A stretch of 64,000 bases of DNA from Rutstroemia sp. NJR-2017a BVV2. Taxonomy: Eukaryota; Ascomycota; Leotiomycetes; Helotiales; Rutstroemiaceae. Numbering within the stretch: position 1 is the stretch's first letter; each line of letters opens with the position of its first letter. The notes beneath the pieces are model-generated. The model was not told where the DNA came from, made no database searches, and saw nothing but the letters and a program-made list of their open reading frames with translations. The stretch is taken from positions 434,001 to 498,000 of the forward strand of contig NJPS01000044.1 in assembly GCA_002946415.1 (NCBI GenBank). The letters are read 5' to 3'. Position numbers and translations under genes: made by a program. Positions 1 to 12,479 of this stretch are shown piece after piece.

Positions 1-2
1 GG

Positions 3-80
3 GCTTTGGAGGATGCGATTAAGCAGGCGACGACGCCGGCTGAGAGCTCGCCGGCTGTGGATGCTCCGGCTGCGGAGTAG
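3..80 (+). CDS. 3' end of an unidentified gene (partial)
   Basis: The frame starting at base 3 is open for 25 codons and ends in TAG at 78-80. The encoded tail is rich in Ala, Pro, Glu and Thr and ends in DAPAAE. Its codons are GC-rich and use many GCG and CCG, unlike the AT-rich sequence that follows immediately, which supports a true coding end. Too little is present to name the product. The rest of the gene would lie to the left of the window. It could also be a chance open frame. Confidence 0.4.
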   Translation, partial: ALEDAIKQATTPAESSPAVDAPAAE

Positions 81-827
81 AGGGTGGGATTGAGATTGGG
101 AAGCGGATAAGGGGGAATTGATGCGTTGAATTGTGGGAGGGGTTGTGTATATTAGGTTCTGAAAGGGCTGGTGGATGGTTTATCTGGTTTTTATAGAAAA
201 TCGAGGGTTTTAGAAAGAGATTTGTTTTGAGTGGCTTGTTATTGAGAGTGAGTGAGGCAGTAAGTTTACTGCGTTGGTGGTTGCCATGCGATTGTGTTTT
301 CTCGACCAGAATATGCCCTAGAAGCGTCCGTTATTGTTCAGCGTCGTGATACCCCAGAATTTCTATTATGTAGTACTCTCGCATACTGACAGCGTCATTT
401 TCATCCCATGTATACAGACCTAAGTTTGCTCCAGCACAAGGTACTACTCGCCATCGCTTCAGCGAACTTCGATACCCCGCACCACAACATCGCCAATTCC
501 ACAAACCCCTCACTTACGAACCATTCTAACACGAAATCCACGAATATAAGTTTCTAGGTCAACCACTCAAAGCTCCCAAAAATCCCGTCTCTTCCAACAC
601 TTCGGCCACGGTCTCGAAGAATTTTTTTTAATTTGGTTGCGACCAGGCCGTCGAAGCTCCAACCGGCCAGCACAGCCGTCCGTCCGTGGCCCATTTACAA
701 CATAAAACAACACAAAAATAGTAACACCCGGCCCGCGTATGTTGGATTTTTACCATCGAGTCGGGTCGTGCAGGCGGTGGTGTGGGTTGGAGAGGTGATT
801 GTTGGGTATACGTTCTAGAACAATGCT

Positions 828-1015
828 AAGGGCGGGGTTTTTGGGTGGGAAGGGATGGGGGATGGATGTTGGGTCTGGGCCGTAGGTTGGTGGGTTTGAC
901 GTGAGGAGGGGAGGGGGAGGTTGCTTGGGAGGTGAGGTGCTTGTGCAGTGAGGTGGTTGTCTGTGTTGGTTTGGGGGCTTGGGGAGGGAGGAGAGGGGTA
1001 TAAGAGGAGGGGCTA
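828..1015 (+). repeat. G-rich tract with quadruplex-type motifs
   Basis: The plus strand carries closely spaced runs of three or more G. One cluster lies at about 829-861 (G3, G4, G3, G3, G3, G5 with short loops). A second lies at about 970-1013 (G5, G4, G3, G4, G4). The opposite strand is correspondingly C-rich. A TATAAG-like sequence sits inside it near 999. Whether it folds or acts as a promoter is unknown. Confidence 0.5.
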
Positions 1016-1524
1016 AGGAGATTAGCAGACACTTTCTATACATAGATGAGCAGACAATGCACTGAGCTCTGGTATTCTTGTAGTAGATCTTTTTTTTCCC
1101 CTTCTTTCTTTTCTCTTATTACTGTTTTCAAGTTTCTTCTTTCATTTACTATTGATAAGGCGTTTTATCACCAGACGGTCTATATATTGCACTTCGTTTC
1201 TCGTCTTATATCGGGGGATATAGGTACTCGCTATATTTCATTTTCTCCTTTCTTATTTCATACAAAATTTCTGCATTGGAACTACTTCTGGTATTCCATT
1301 CTTTATTTCTTTCTTAATCTTCTTATTTGTAGTTTTCTCTTTCACTTAGATATATACACCTCACTGGCAGCAAAGTTGCACGGCATATTTTCCTAGCTTC
1401 GACGACTCCAATTCTTCGTATAATATTCATTCCACCTTCTCAGAAGGAAAAGGAAAAGAAAAGAAATATCTCATTCGTTGATCCAAAGCCTTATAGGTAC
1501 TTTTGAAAGACGAGATACAGTTGA

Positions 1525-1612
1525 CAAACTCCGCCCGGAGAAAAGAAGAAAACGATATATACACAGAAAGTACAAGATACACAACTGGGAAACTCCGCCC
1601 GGAGAAAAGAAG
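1525..1612 (+). repeat. 23-bp direct repeat with palindromic core
   Basis: A near-identical 23-base sequence beginning AAACTCCGCCCGGAG is present at about 1526 and again at about 1590, 64 bp apart. Its core CTCCG-CC-CGGAG is an inverted repeat. Only two copies are seen, and no larger element or target-site duplication could be recognised around them. Confidence 0.5.
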
Positions 1613-4600
1613 TGAGCGATGTATGCACAAATACAAGATTAAAAAGGGAAACTTTTATGTCGAACAACTGGAAACATACACAACCAAATCCTTGGAAATC
1701 GGGAAGCATCTTAATAAGATCAAACAAACCAACAGAAGAGACCGAATAAAGACCTCAGCTCGGAGATGGATGGTCTGGACCGACTGCGCCAATGGAGAAA
1801 CCAACAAACGAAAAGACCGACCATACTCTACAAGAAATAACCCATATATCTGGTATAAACAAGAAAACACCCGGAAGCTACAAACACCCAGGAACTAAAC
1901 CCACCCACCCGGTTAGAATCTCCTATCTGTAAACTACCAAGTGGCATAGATAAACCACTTTCTAGCCCCCGTCCTCCTTCCCTTCGTAGTCCATCTATCC
2001 CTCCTTGTAGATTCATAAACAACTTACATCGGAGTAGAGCGTGGGGAATGGGGAGTGAGGAGAGTAGGAAGAGTGGAGAGAGGAAACGATAGACGTTTGC
2101 ATCCAAGCGTCTCTTATGATGGGAAGGCGGCTTGGGTGCTGGGGTCTTAGATGGATGGGCTGCGGGGGTTAGGGTTTAGGATTTCGAGGCACTAGAGGAG
2201 AAAAGAGATTGAGGTAGTGGGGGAGAAAGTGGAGAGGTGATGGTAGTTCTTGGCTCACTCAAGTGAGGCGCTCGGTACGTACCAGGAAAGGGGAAGGAGT
2301 GGAGAGATTGCTGCAGACAAGTGATGCATGCGTACGAGGAGAGAGAGATGGAGAGCAGAGCTTGCATACGTGGTGTCCTGATGGATGATGTCAAGTCACG
2401 GGTCCTGGGCATGGGGAGTACGAATGGAATGGAATGGAGTACTGCATTCGAGTGGATGACGAAGATGGACACGACATGTCTTAAAGATGTGAGAGCCGGG
2501 ATTCTAGGATAATCCCCAGCTTTGGTGGAAGGCAGTCCTGGCACCGGATGATTCACCTGGGCCACCTCCTCACTTACTCCACTAGGATGGATGTCTAGGG
2601 GTATGATAGCAGCGTCATAGTTCTGGTCAGGAACTTCAATTGAGGAGTTCTCGTCTTATGGCAGTGTCTGATATAGCTGACTGAACTTAGAACGAAACTC
2701 GGAAGTTCCGAGGATGATGGATAGACTGCTTTGAGTACTTATGCAGGAAACTGAGTGTTTCTAAAAGTAGTGAAATGGATAGGATACGGACAGAGAGTTC
2801 TTGGGCTGATGAGTGGAGATTTCGAGGGGTGGAAATGGAATGCGCAGACGAGATGAGATGATTTTTCTGCTGCTATCTCCGCGTTCGGTCCTCGCATGAT
2901 TTTTCTCTTTCGCCTTTACAGTATACGCATTTGTTTATTTGTCTTCTTTACTACACCTCCTTCCTTGTTCGATTTTACTTTTCCTTTCCATCCTCGAGGA
3001 GAGGAATTTCTGCATCAATCGATGGTTTTCTCAATCTCATCGAAACACTGTGTGCGAACGATAACGCAAAAGGAAAGTCCTTGCCCACGCAGCTGGTTCA
3101 AGAAAGATGCTGACATTACGTTATTATTCGTGACCGGGCAGGAAAAGATACCAAGATAGAAGGGAAGACACATGTATTCACTCTCTCTAATTATGTCTGG
3201 ATACTGAAGCTTCACAGGTCGAAAGATCACCCACACGTGGTCTAACTTTCCCGCTTGATGGGTGGGTCTTCCTGAACAACTACTATATAAACACCACACG
3301 TACTGTACCTCTCCTGATCTCGTCAGATCATATCATTTGAATCCTGGACAGACCAATAGCTAGGAGTTAGCTCGGAGCATTGATACGGGTTACGATTACT
3401 GTAGTAATGAAGTGCCTCTGTGTGGCTTACCCCTGTGCCGAATTGACGGTGTTGTGTTGTTGTCAATGATGGAATTGTTGTCGTTCCTGAGACGGAGGAA
3501 GTGTGTGTTCTTTTTGGATTGTTGCTGTCGATTTCCGATCTTAATGTTAAAAGATGACGGCGAGAAAACTTCCTCCTTGCTTTGTCGGTCGTGCTGATGG
3601 TTGTGGATTCAGTCTGTTCGATCATTTCTTCTTTGTGCTGCTATACGCTGTTTCGATTGAAGAAAGACGTTACGTACCCGTAGGTACATTATTCGAGATA
3701 AAACTATACGGGGTATGTCCACATGGACCACATCAACCTGGTCGGGAGGCTTCTCGCCGGTAAGAGTCTTCTTCACCAGATGTTTATGACCACAGGCTGG
3801 AAGTCATGGCAGCGATACGCAGACTCATATGGAATTCGTCCGTAACTTCTACACGATGTTTCTTTCTTAGCACGAATCCCATCGCGTCTCCTGCTAAGTT
3901 ACCACTTCGCAGCAGGGTTGACAAACGCTGGTTGAGTGAGTACGAACGAAACGCAACTATGTGACCTGGCGGATTATATGTTGCTGAGAAGGCTTGCTGT
4001 AGAAGCCTTCGACATCTCAGTAATTGGAACAGTGGGTACAATTGGTACAGGCCAAGCATGAGAAGAGAACATATCACCCTCGAACTCCCTTGCTGGTTGA
4101 TGTTGACTTTTCCCAGGCAAAGTACGATGAACTCACCATCAGGGAGTTGTCGCTGCCTTGAACGGAATCCGCACTACGCCTACTAAGTTGTTGTAGAAGC
4201 CTTGGCCAAGATACTATCTCCATGAGCCTTGAGATGCTACATTCACTGCTATGCCTCTACGAATCAGGCCATATGGTAGTGCAAAGGCTTCCCCAACTTC
4301 GTCTTATAAATATAAAATAACTGATCTCTACGAAGGCTTTCCCAACTCATAGCTGTAGAGGCAAATTCACAAAATAACAGTCACAGTCTTCCGATACTTT
4401 GGGTATAGACAAATAGTTGCTTTCCGCTGCAGGTTCGGAGTCTCTTAGACGATTTCCTTTGCATGCTTCGGTGGAAATCACTGCCGGGATCTTACTACAC
4501 TATCGAGCAATATTATCATCATCATTCATATGGTGTTGTCATATCTACTTCTTTACTGTCATTTTCTCACAACGGTTCATCCCTACTATTCTTCCATAAG

Positions 4601-7509
4601 TCCCGCCCACAAAGTCTCCTCCCTACCTTTCAACCCACAACTATCTACACCACGCAATTTTCTTTCACATGTCCCAATCCACAACCCGTTGTTTTGATTT
4701 TTGATGCTCGTTCTCCCATGGGTAAAGACTCCAAGATCCCACCCTTGATCTTTATATACCTTCAGGGCCCTCCACCATCCATTCACTTCCACCTCTTTTC
4801 GCTTCCGATCCACACAGCTCGAGTCACCCACCTGCCATTCCAAGAGTGAATGTGCATATTTTCTCTCATCTCCACTCTTCTCACCAGCTCATGCATCCAT
4901 CTATAAATACTCTCCCATATCCCCTCTTTCCCAGCTCTGCACTGGTGCGAGCAACTCAACATGCTCAACAACATGGCTTTGTTGTCTCCAGAACAGTTTT
5001 CAAAAATGAGTTCATGTGCTGTGTGCTGTGTACATGTAGCAGGTTGGGTGGGTAGTGGTTTAGCTCGGAGAGGGAGATTTTACCTAAAATGTGCGGATTT
5101 GTCGTCGTCGTCGTTGTTGTCGACGCAGTTGTTGTTGTCATTTACTAATTCTCACTGTCGATTGCATCGCAAGTGTTCGTTGTCATGAAGCAATAATTGC
5201 TGTCAGATTTTCGGACTAAACTCGTCACTCGTACACACACTACAGTACCTTCCTTCTTACCTTCTATCTCTTCTTCCTATTCCAGGAAAGAACCACGCCG
5301 AGAGGCTCGTGCGAGACCACAGCTCCAGCCTGTATGCTCGCTGTAAATAGTTTTGGTGACATGTGGGCGTTTCATATTTATATACCTTACGAAATCTCCA
5401 CATGAGTCTCAGATTGGATTAGCTCGTCATGAATTATATTCACTTGTTTTACCTTCCGGGCAATGCAGAGATGAGGGATATACTCGTGTTACTGTTTTTC
5501 ATATTCCTAATGCTGGGGAAAGAGAATGGAGATGATATAACGCACTTGAGATCTAGAATCTGGAGTCGAGTTGGATGTTGCAAGTAGGTGGTGTATCATT
5601 CAACATGGCAATTTGCTCACGCGAACGAAGAACAGACTGATTTTGGGGATGAAAGAAAGTGAGTAAGTACGGAGTGAAATGAAAGTACTTTCAATCAACG
5701 CGTAACTTTGCGGATGAGCGTAATATGGCCACAGCGGGTAGATGCTGAGTGGTATTGAAAAGGAGCAAGTCAACATCTCCTCGCTCTCATCCACGATCTA
5801 GACTCACCCCAGCTCCTCCAAACTTTCTATCTCCAGTCACTTCAAAGATGCACATTTTATCAACCGCCATCTCAAACCCCTCTCGCCCCCACAGAGTACA
5901 GAAACTCACGTCACTTTAGAGATCACCTGTTTTCAGTATTTACACGCAACATTGCTTGCAACCAGGAAGTGTAACAGACTCACAGTTATATAGAATACGA
6001 ATATAGTCTCTATCCTTCTACCTTACACAGCTCAAGTCGAAGTGCCATTAAGTCCTACCGTTTACCCACGCAGATTTGCTGTCTTTCGAACCGAGTGCGC
6101 CTTGTCTGTCTATCTTTCTTAAGAGCTCAAGTACCGTTACGACATAATCACAGTGGTAACATCAGGCCAGTGCTCGAGCTTGCTTGACTGGCACCAAGGC
6201 TCAGTAACATACCTATCTATCATAATATCGCGACGGCCACTTAACCGCATACACTGATCCTCAACACTCCCGAATATCTGGGATATAAGATACCTCGTCC
6301 ATTGATGACTCTGCTCCTCAGCGTCCAATGCTCTCTCGAGCCGAGTCGACTCGCCGAACCCGGCAAACCATTCCTCGTTAACCACAAGTCAACTCACTCA
6401 CAATACCATACCATCTGTGTCATAAACCTCCCTCCTCGTCATTCTCGCCTCCAGTCTCTACCCATAACCCAGCGTCCATATCCAAATTCTCAAAAACCCA
6501 AAGCCAGCCTACCCTATCCCCATCCTCCATTCACTTCCCGCCCAAACCCCACAGATACTCCATCTCCAGCGGCAAATTTCCGCCCCTTACCTGCCCCCAA
6601 GCTTCAGCGAAGCTCGCTCGCTCACTCTTCGTATCAGAAGCATCTCCCGAGCTTAATAAACCCGCGTAGTCCTTTCTCAGTGTTTTTCTCTGGTTAGAAA
6701 TCGATGACAGAGCATAGTTAATTGGAAACATGAGCAAAATGATCGTGAGACTACGGAATTTCTGTGCTCCTTCTCCCTTCTTGGTTTAGGGGAAGGAACA
6801 TCGAAACAGCACAGATTTCGAGATTTTTGGATATTAGTCAGATCGATAAAAGACGAAGCATTGGACACTTGTATATTCAGTTGTTCGGATTTTTGTAATA
6901 AGTTACTAATAACCATTGTTATTTGGTTACTCGTGGGTAAATGCAATGTATATCTTTGAGGATCTATTCATCTCTGTGGTTGTTGAACACAAGGTCAAGG
7001 ATAAAATCCCAGCGAAGAACTTAATTCACATATCACAAAATAGAAACATCACCAAGTGAGAATATCTCATCATATAATTTTGTATAAGATGAGCATGCCT
7101 AGAGATATATTCATCCAAATCTCAAGCCACCACCCTGGGGTATCATATCTTGGGTATCTCCATGTATCTACACACTCATAATGCCTAACCTGGCATCCGA
7201 TTCCCTTCCCAAACTCCAAGCTTTGAAGTTCTGTTAAAAATGCTCCCATACTGTTCGTCAGATATAATACAAAAAAAAAGAAAGAAAAAAACGCAAAATG
7301 CAAAACCCAAGTTTCCACGGTACCAAATCATTGTTCGAGCTCTTCGTTCAATGAGGGTTACCATTCATATAAAAATATTCGTGTTAAAACGCCGTGACTC
7401 AAGGATATAGATAATGTACAGCATGAGCGTAGTGTACATGTGTCATTGCTATGATAAAGTGGTTGTGGTAAGGTAAGGTGAGATGGCTGTAGTGAGATAG
7501 TCGAAGTTG

Positions 7510-7655
7510 TTTAAGGAGCCGTGATAAATTTGTAGTAGTCGTAGTCATAATAGTCGTAGTAAAGTAGCCGTAGTAAAGTATCCGTAATAATATAGTCGCA
7601 GTATGGTAGTCATAGTATCGTAATTGTAGCAAGTAGCCGTCGAATAGGTGAGGGT
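7510..7655. repeat. Degenerate GTAGTC/GTAGTA-type short repeat
   Basis: The plus strand is made mostly of variants of AGTCGTAGTAAAGT and AGTAGCCGTAGT for about 140 bp. In one minus frame it reads as Thr/Tyr/Leu-rich low-complexity peptide, which is a by-product of the repeat and not a gene. It lies just downstream of the stop codon of the OTU gene, so it may fall in or near its 3' UTR. Confidence 0.55.
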
Positions 7656-7824
7656 GTGGAGTAGTTGATGAGCGTCGAATAGCCGAGAAGAGATGAGGAG
7701 GTGAAGAGAATCAAATGGACGAGATCTTTTGTGTGCTGCGATCATTGCACAATATCAGACTAAGAAGCAAGACTCCGCCATCCACCTATCCCAAGTCTAA
7801 CGAGGACTGAGTAGTAAGAGCGGA

Positions 7825-9258
7825 CTAGTGGTATTTGATGCCAAGAATGTTGGGGTTCTGGTCCATGGTATTCCCCGGCGATACGATCTTAATGACATAT
7901 GGACTTTTTGTTGGTGTCGTTTTCTCTATGGTAACAGAGGTAGTATCATTCTTGCTTCGGATGGGAAGGCTTGCCACCTTGCCTTTGGCGTGCTGCAGTT
8001 TTGAAGAAGGGCTGGTATCCAGTTTGTCTTTGATCTCGGATTTGTTGTTTGTTTCGCTATCTTTCTTGCTATCCTCGAGACTTGAAAAAGATGAAGTAGT
8101 CGAAAACGAAGAGACCGGAGAGCGCGGAGTAGCCGGAGGGGAGGGCGAGGCAGGAGCCGGGGATGGAGAATAAGAGGAGGAAGAAGAAGCTCCCTGAGAC
8201 GCGGACTTGAGCGACCTTGATACTGAGGTGTGTTCAGTTTTAGTTCCCTTCTCTGCCGGCTGCTTGGTGGCAAGAATCTTGCGGTTGCGTCGCTTGTTTG
8301 GACCGTAGATCTCCTCATCATCGCTGTCAGAACCTCTAGCAATACTGGAGTTTCCGGAGCGGGACATGGTGCTGGCCGGGCTCGAGGGGTAGCTATCCGA
8401 GTCTTCGATAAGTTTGCTGACTGTGTCTGCCACAGAGCAATTGCACATTTGCAGTGTTTTTCTGATGACCTGCTCATCAACGTAGGTAGGTAGCGAAGTA
8501 GTTACCGCCTTGATCATCCACTCTTTGACCTCGGATTTCTCCATCCTTGAGGCTTTCTCCTTGTCAACATACTTGATTGACGGAAGGCCAGTGAAGGGAC
8601 CATCCATATTTCTGACAGACGAATAATGACCGTAGTCCTACAAGAGTTGTCAGCAAATGAGTGCTCCATGTTTAAGGGAGTTTGCATACATGGAATGCAA
8701 TATGCAGTTGTGGTCGTGCCACATCATCCCATGCAGCAGGGAACTCCTCCTTCCACGATGTTTGCCAGACAGTAACATCCATCTTGTATGCTTTGGCGAA
8801 CGCTGCAACCTCGTGGTTATCACCCCACGTACCACCTCTCGCCATGTCTGAAAGGCGTGCCTGAAACGCACGCTCTAGCTCTGCGGCCGTAGCAGCTGCA
8901 GCGTCGACTGACGTGACACCAACATTCTTCCTCTTCGGGTTGCGTCTTGTGGGGCCAACGCAGCAGAAAGGACGGAAATCGTCCGCATGAGCTCGCATGT
9001 AGGTTATGACATTTGCACGGATTTCGCTCTGCTTGTCTTTGTTTCCGTACATCTGATCGGATAGTGCATTGAAGAGGCAGTTGCCTATAGAGAGACAAAA
9101 AGGTGAGTTGATGGTACTTCTTCAGAGGAAAGATCGTAGGGCATAAAAGTAGAAATTCTGTACTGACCATCCCCGAGAGTGTTGATTGCCTTCAACTTGT
9201 TCTGGGTGAGTAACGGGAATTCGTCCGTTGCAGGGGCGGCCCTGCGTGAGCGGCCCAT
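7825..9258 (-). CDS. OTU-family cysteine protease (deubiquitinase), OTUD3-like
   Basis: Predicted 432-residue protein. Exons are 9258-9168, 9084-8690 and 8637-7825; the introns are 83 and 52 nt with GT-AG ends. The OTU domain is at the N-terminus. The DGNCLF motif (Asp30, Cys33) spans the first splice junction and holds the catalytic cysteine. The sequence AFHDYGHYSSVRN (about residues 160-172) holds the predicted catalytic His166 and spans the second junction. This completeness across junctions supports the exon model. The OTU fold ends near residue 175. The rest is a Ser/Pro-rich, probably disordered tail. A stretch near residues 190-235 resembles a ubiquitin-binding helical segment, but this is weak. 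The enzyme is expected to cleave ubiquitin chains in cytosol or nucleus. The start is the first ATG of exon 1, 29 codons before Asp30. Confidence 0.9.
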
Positions 9259-10363
9259 GGTGTAAGCTACTTTGAAAATGTGTTCAAAGTTTTTGGAATA
9301 TGTGTTGAAGTTTGGTGGGATGGTGGTAGCATGTAAGGGAGCAGCAAGGGCAGAAAAGCGAGAGAGGAAAGATGTTTCGAATCCATTCAGGTTGAGGTGT
9401 TCGAGAACTTATTATATGCACTTCAAAGCTTGGTTTTGTTCGAATGAATATCGTGAATACACTACCGGCACACGGATACTTGACCTCTACGGAACTACAT
9501 CAGCCAGCGTCATGAGAAGATAATTGATCCGATCCGAGGCGAGGCCATTCTGCCAGCCCTAAAGTAAAGCTGAGAGCAACATAATTGGAGGAAACAGAAA
9601 GCGGTGTGCCTCATTCGGTAAGGTGTATATCCCAGCAAGCATAAGTTCTGGAGCGTGTGTGACCTAAATAGCTATCACCCAAATTACGACAGCTACCGGA
9701 TGGCTACCAAGCAGCGATGAAGAGCGGAAGTAACTCTCTAGTTCAGTCTAAAGGGCCAACTACAGTCCGTCTGTTGACGGAAACAGAAAAGACAAAAGTT
9801 CAAATATCATCCAGGCTACACTACAAGTTATGTTCTCCGACTAAGACCATAACACGACTAGATTTGTGTAAGCAGTACGTTGCTGCCTGCCACGATGAGG
9901 GAGAACGCCTCGTCATCGAGCGCTTCTTCGCGTTGGCTCGAAGCAAAGGGGAAGAAGAATAGAATAATGTCAAGTCTTGTGAAGGTGAATTCTAAGTTAC
10001 ACAAACTATGCGGGGTTAAACCCCGATAAGAGTTGGCGTAACGTGTCAATCGTGATACCCACTGGGGAAACACTGGAGTCCGTTGCGGCTTTCTGCCAAG
10101 CAAGATGGATATACTGATATCCTGACATCCTGTCCATTCAAGCAATTTTACTGCCAAAGCCAAGAGAAATATAACCCGCAAGTACCGGAGAACTACTTAC
10201 CATTTCCTATTTCCTATTCTAATAACAAATACCATTGCCTTATCTAGAGTTCTGCTCTATCGTCGGTATATCTTCAGTGATATATTTCACTAAGTACCTT
10301 TTCCGCTTCGACATCCGCTCAAGACTCGAGAATCAACTACTTACTTATTGTTCTCAATCCATC
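9259..10363. promoter_or_regulatory. Divergent intergenic region, OTU gene and D-amino-acid oxidase
   Basis: About 1.1 kb separates the start codons of two divergently transcribed genes, so it must contain both promoters and 5' UTRs. The short open frames inside it (for example 9717-9962 and 9858-10181) overlap each other on opposite strands and match no family I recognise. I could not assign specific factor sites. Confidence 0.45.
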
Positions 10364-11613
10364 ATGTCGAATATTGTGGTTGTAGGGTGCGTCACATTCC
10401 ACGTCGTTACAACTTTGTCTCAGGCATGCACTGTAAACTAACATCATTCCATCCAGAGCTGGCGTGTCGGGTCTAACTACCGCTCTCCTCCTATCCAGAA
10501 ATCCCGCTTACAAGGTGACGATTATTGCAAAGCATATGCCCGGTGACTACGATATTGAGTATACGTCTCCCTGGGCTGGCGCAAATTATCTACCGTGAGT
10601 CACCATGCATACAAACAAGTATTCTACTTCTCAAAGCTGACCTCGACAGGGTATCCGATGCGGCCGGCAGCAGATGGGAGAAGAGGACCTGGTACGAGCT
10701 TGCCAGATTAGCCAAAGAGGTGCCCGAGGCTGGTATCCATTTCCAAGGTAAGTCCGTTCCTTTTCGATCAATGCTGGGCCCGGACTAACGGTGGACAGAT
10801 ACTTTGGTTCTCAACCGCAATAAGGACGCTCAAGCAACTACGTCTCAATGGTTGAACGAACTGCTATCGGCTGATCCATGGTTCAAAGATGTCGTTCCAG
10901 ATTTTCGGGTTATTTCAGAGGATAAGGTGCCTCCCGGAATCGATACTGCCACGGCTTTCACGTCTGTCTGTATAAACACACCTGTTTATTTAGCTTACCT
11001 TGTCAGCCAATGTCTAAAAAATGGTGTTGTATTGAAGCGATCTATCATCAGTCACATCTCTGAAGCGCGCGATCAACATCATTCTGGCAACAAGGCCGAT
11101 GTCATCGTCAACTGTACAGGACTTCTTGCTTCAAAGCTGGGTGGAGTTATGGACAAAGATGTCATCCCAGCACGAGGTCAAATTGTACTTGTACGCAACG
11201 ATCCAGGCATTATGTTAACTATTTCCGGGACGGATGACGGTGATGACGAGGTATGTTATATTATGCAACGAGCTGCAGGTGGCGGGACAATATTGGGAGG
11301 CACATATCAGAAAGGGAGCTGGGAATCTCAGCCGGATCCCAATCAAGCTATTAGAATCATGAAGAGAGCCGTGGAGCTGTGCCCTGCGTTGACGGGTGGG
11401 AAAGGTATTGAGGCTTTGAGTGTTATTCGCCATGGGGTGGGATTGCGTCCATTGAGAACAAGTGGTGTCAGGATCGAGAAGGAAAAGATAGATTCGACTT
11501 GGGTGGTTCACAATTATGGTCATGGTGGTTGGGGTTATCAAGGTTCATATGGCTGCTCCGAAGGTGCGTTGGAACTGGTTGATGAGGTACTTATAGGGAA
11601 GTCTAAGCTTTAA
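10364..11613 (+). CDS. D-amino-acid oxidase, peroxisomal
   Basis: Predicted 357-residue FAD enzyme that oxidatively deaminates D-amino acids to 2-oxo acids, ammonia and H2O2. Exons are 10364-10386, 10457-10594, 10650-10747 and 10799-11613. The FAD-binding dinucleotide motif GAGVSG (residues 8-13) is restored only when the first intron is removed, which fixes the start. Further DAO hallmarks are the SPWAGANY segment near residue 47, the VNCTGLLA segment, and the [14 protein letters not shown] motif near the C-terminus. The protein ends in SKL, the type 1 peroxisomal targeting signal, so the peroxide would be made next to catalase. It is divergent from the OTU gene. Family length is usually 340-370 residues, so the model is complete. 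Confidence 0.93.
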
Positions 11614-12479
11614 GTGCGACGGTGAGATGTATCAGTGAGCTATGTGATATGGACTACGCGTAGTATGGGGATGGAATATGAATCATCTGGATAGTTCCGA
11701 ACCTATGGAATAGAATGAAGAGAATAAATACCGTCTTGCGCTTGACATTCCTTGTTATTAAGCTTGTGGTAGCTGTGAAGAGCTAGGTAACCGTTGAAAG
11801 AACCTTCGATGGTAGTCCAGGCACTGTTGCAGGCATCTCCAATAACTTAGTAAGATCTTCCAAGAAGATATTGTAGAAGCCTAGACTTTGGCGTCATAGT
11901 TAGAGTTTACCAAGATCTGAGACCGCGAAACGCAGGCCTCACTAGGATGGCGATAATGAACCAATCTATGTATCAAATTAGCTCTCTATCAATCACTTGC
12001 GTGCTCGTCTGTATTCCCATTCGGCAAAATCAACCTTGACATTTCTCCAAGTTGGAACTCTCGATGTAAATCGGACGACACTGATCATATATAGCACGAT
12101 TTAAAAACTAATAAGTAACTTAGTGTCCGCAAATATCTTAAAGTGTTACCGGATTCAGATATTTCCAACCTATTGTAACACCAATACGTATGAACCGAGC
12201 ACAGTCACGGACTCTTGTCTCATCTTTTCTTCTCTAGCTTGGTACTGTAGCTTTGCGTGAGCGAGCTTGCGGATTTAGCTTGGCATCGTAGCGCGAAATC
12301 CTTTGTATATCCACAAACCCCAGCCCAGTGACATACATCGTCACAACAACCCAACGTTCAAGCTTCCCAGATCACCTCACGACTTACGACGACGAAGAAA
12401 AACGAAGAAACGATCGGACATCAAGGAAGGAAACGAGCACATATTACGACTTGTGATATAGAAGGAAATAGAAGCCACA
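11614..12479 (+). other. Intergenic, oxidase 3' end to Tvp15-like gene
   Basis: The 866 bp between two plus-strand genes hold the 3' UTR of the oxidase and the promoter and leader of the Tvp15-like gene. A pyrimidine-rich stretch, then CACAACAACCC and repeated ACGA triplets, precede the start codon, as is common for fungal leaders. No open frame of note is present. Confidence 0.4.

Larger units (their letters stand above)
81..7824. other. 7.7 kb gene-free stretch between convergent genes
   Basis: No open frame here resembles a known protein. The frames of 60-130 codons are low-complexity (Ser/Pro/Tyr-rich or Phe/Leu-rich) and often open on both strands. The stretch holds a G-rich tract near 770-1020, a short duplicated sequence with a hairpin core near 1525-1612, many pyrimidine-rich runs, GTC/GTT trinucleotide runs near 5100-5140, and a degenerate short-period repeat near 7510-7650. 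The left gene ends into it and the OTU gene also ends into it, so it contains no promoter of a recognised gene. It may carry non-coding transcripts or lineage-specific genes that I cannot see. Confidence 0.6.

Noticed and set aside
2165..2180. Telomere-like GGGTTAGGGTTTAGG and, near 14541-14600, degenerate CCCTA runs
   Set aside because: Fewer than three units and flanked by ordinary sequence, so not evidence of a chromosome end or a functional interstitial telomere.
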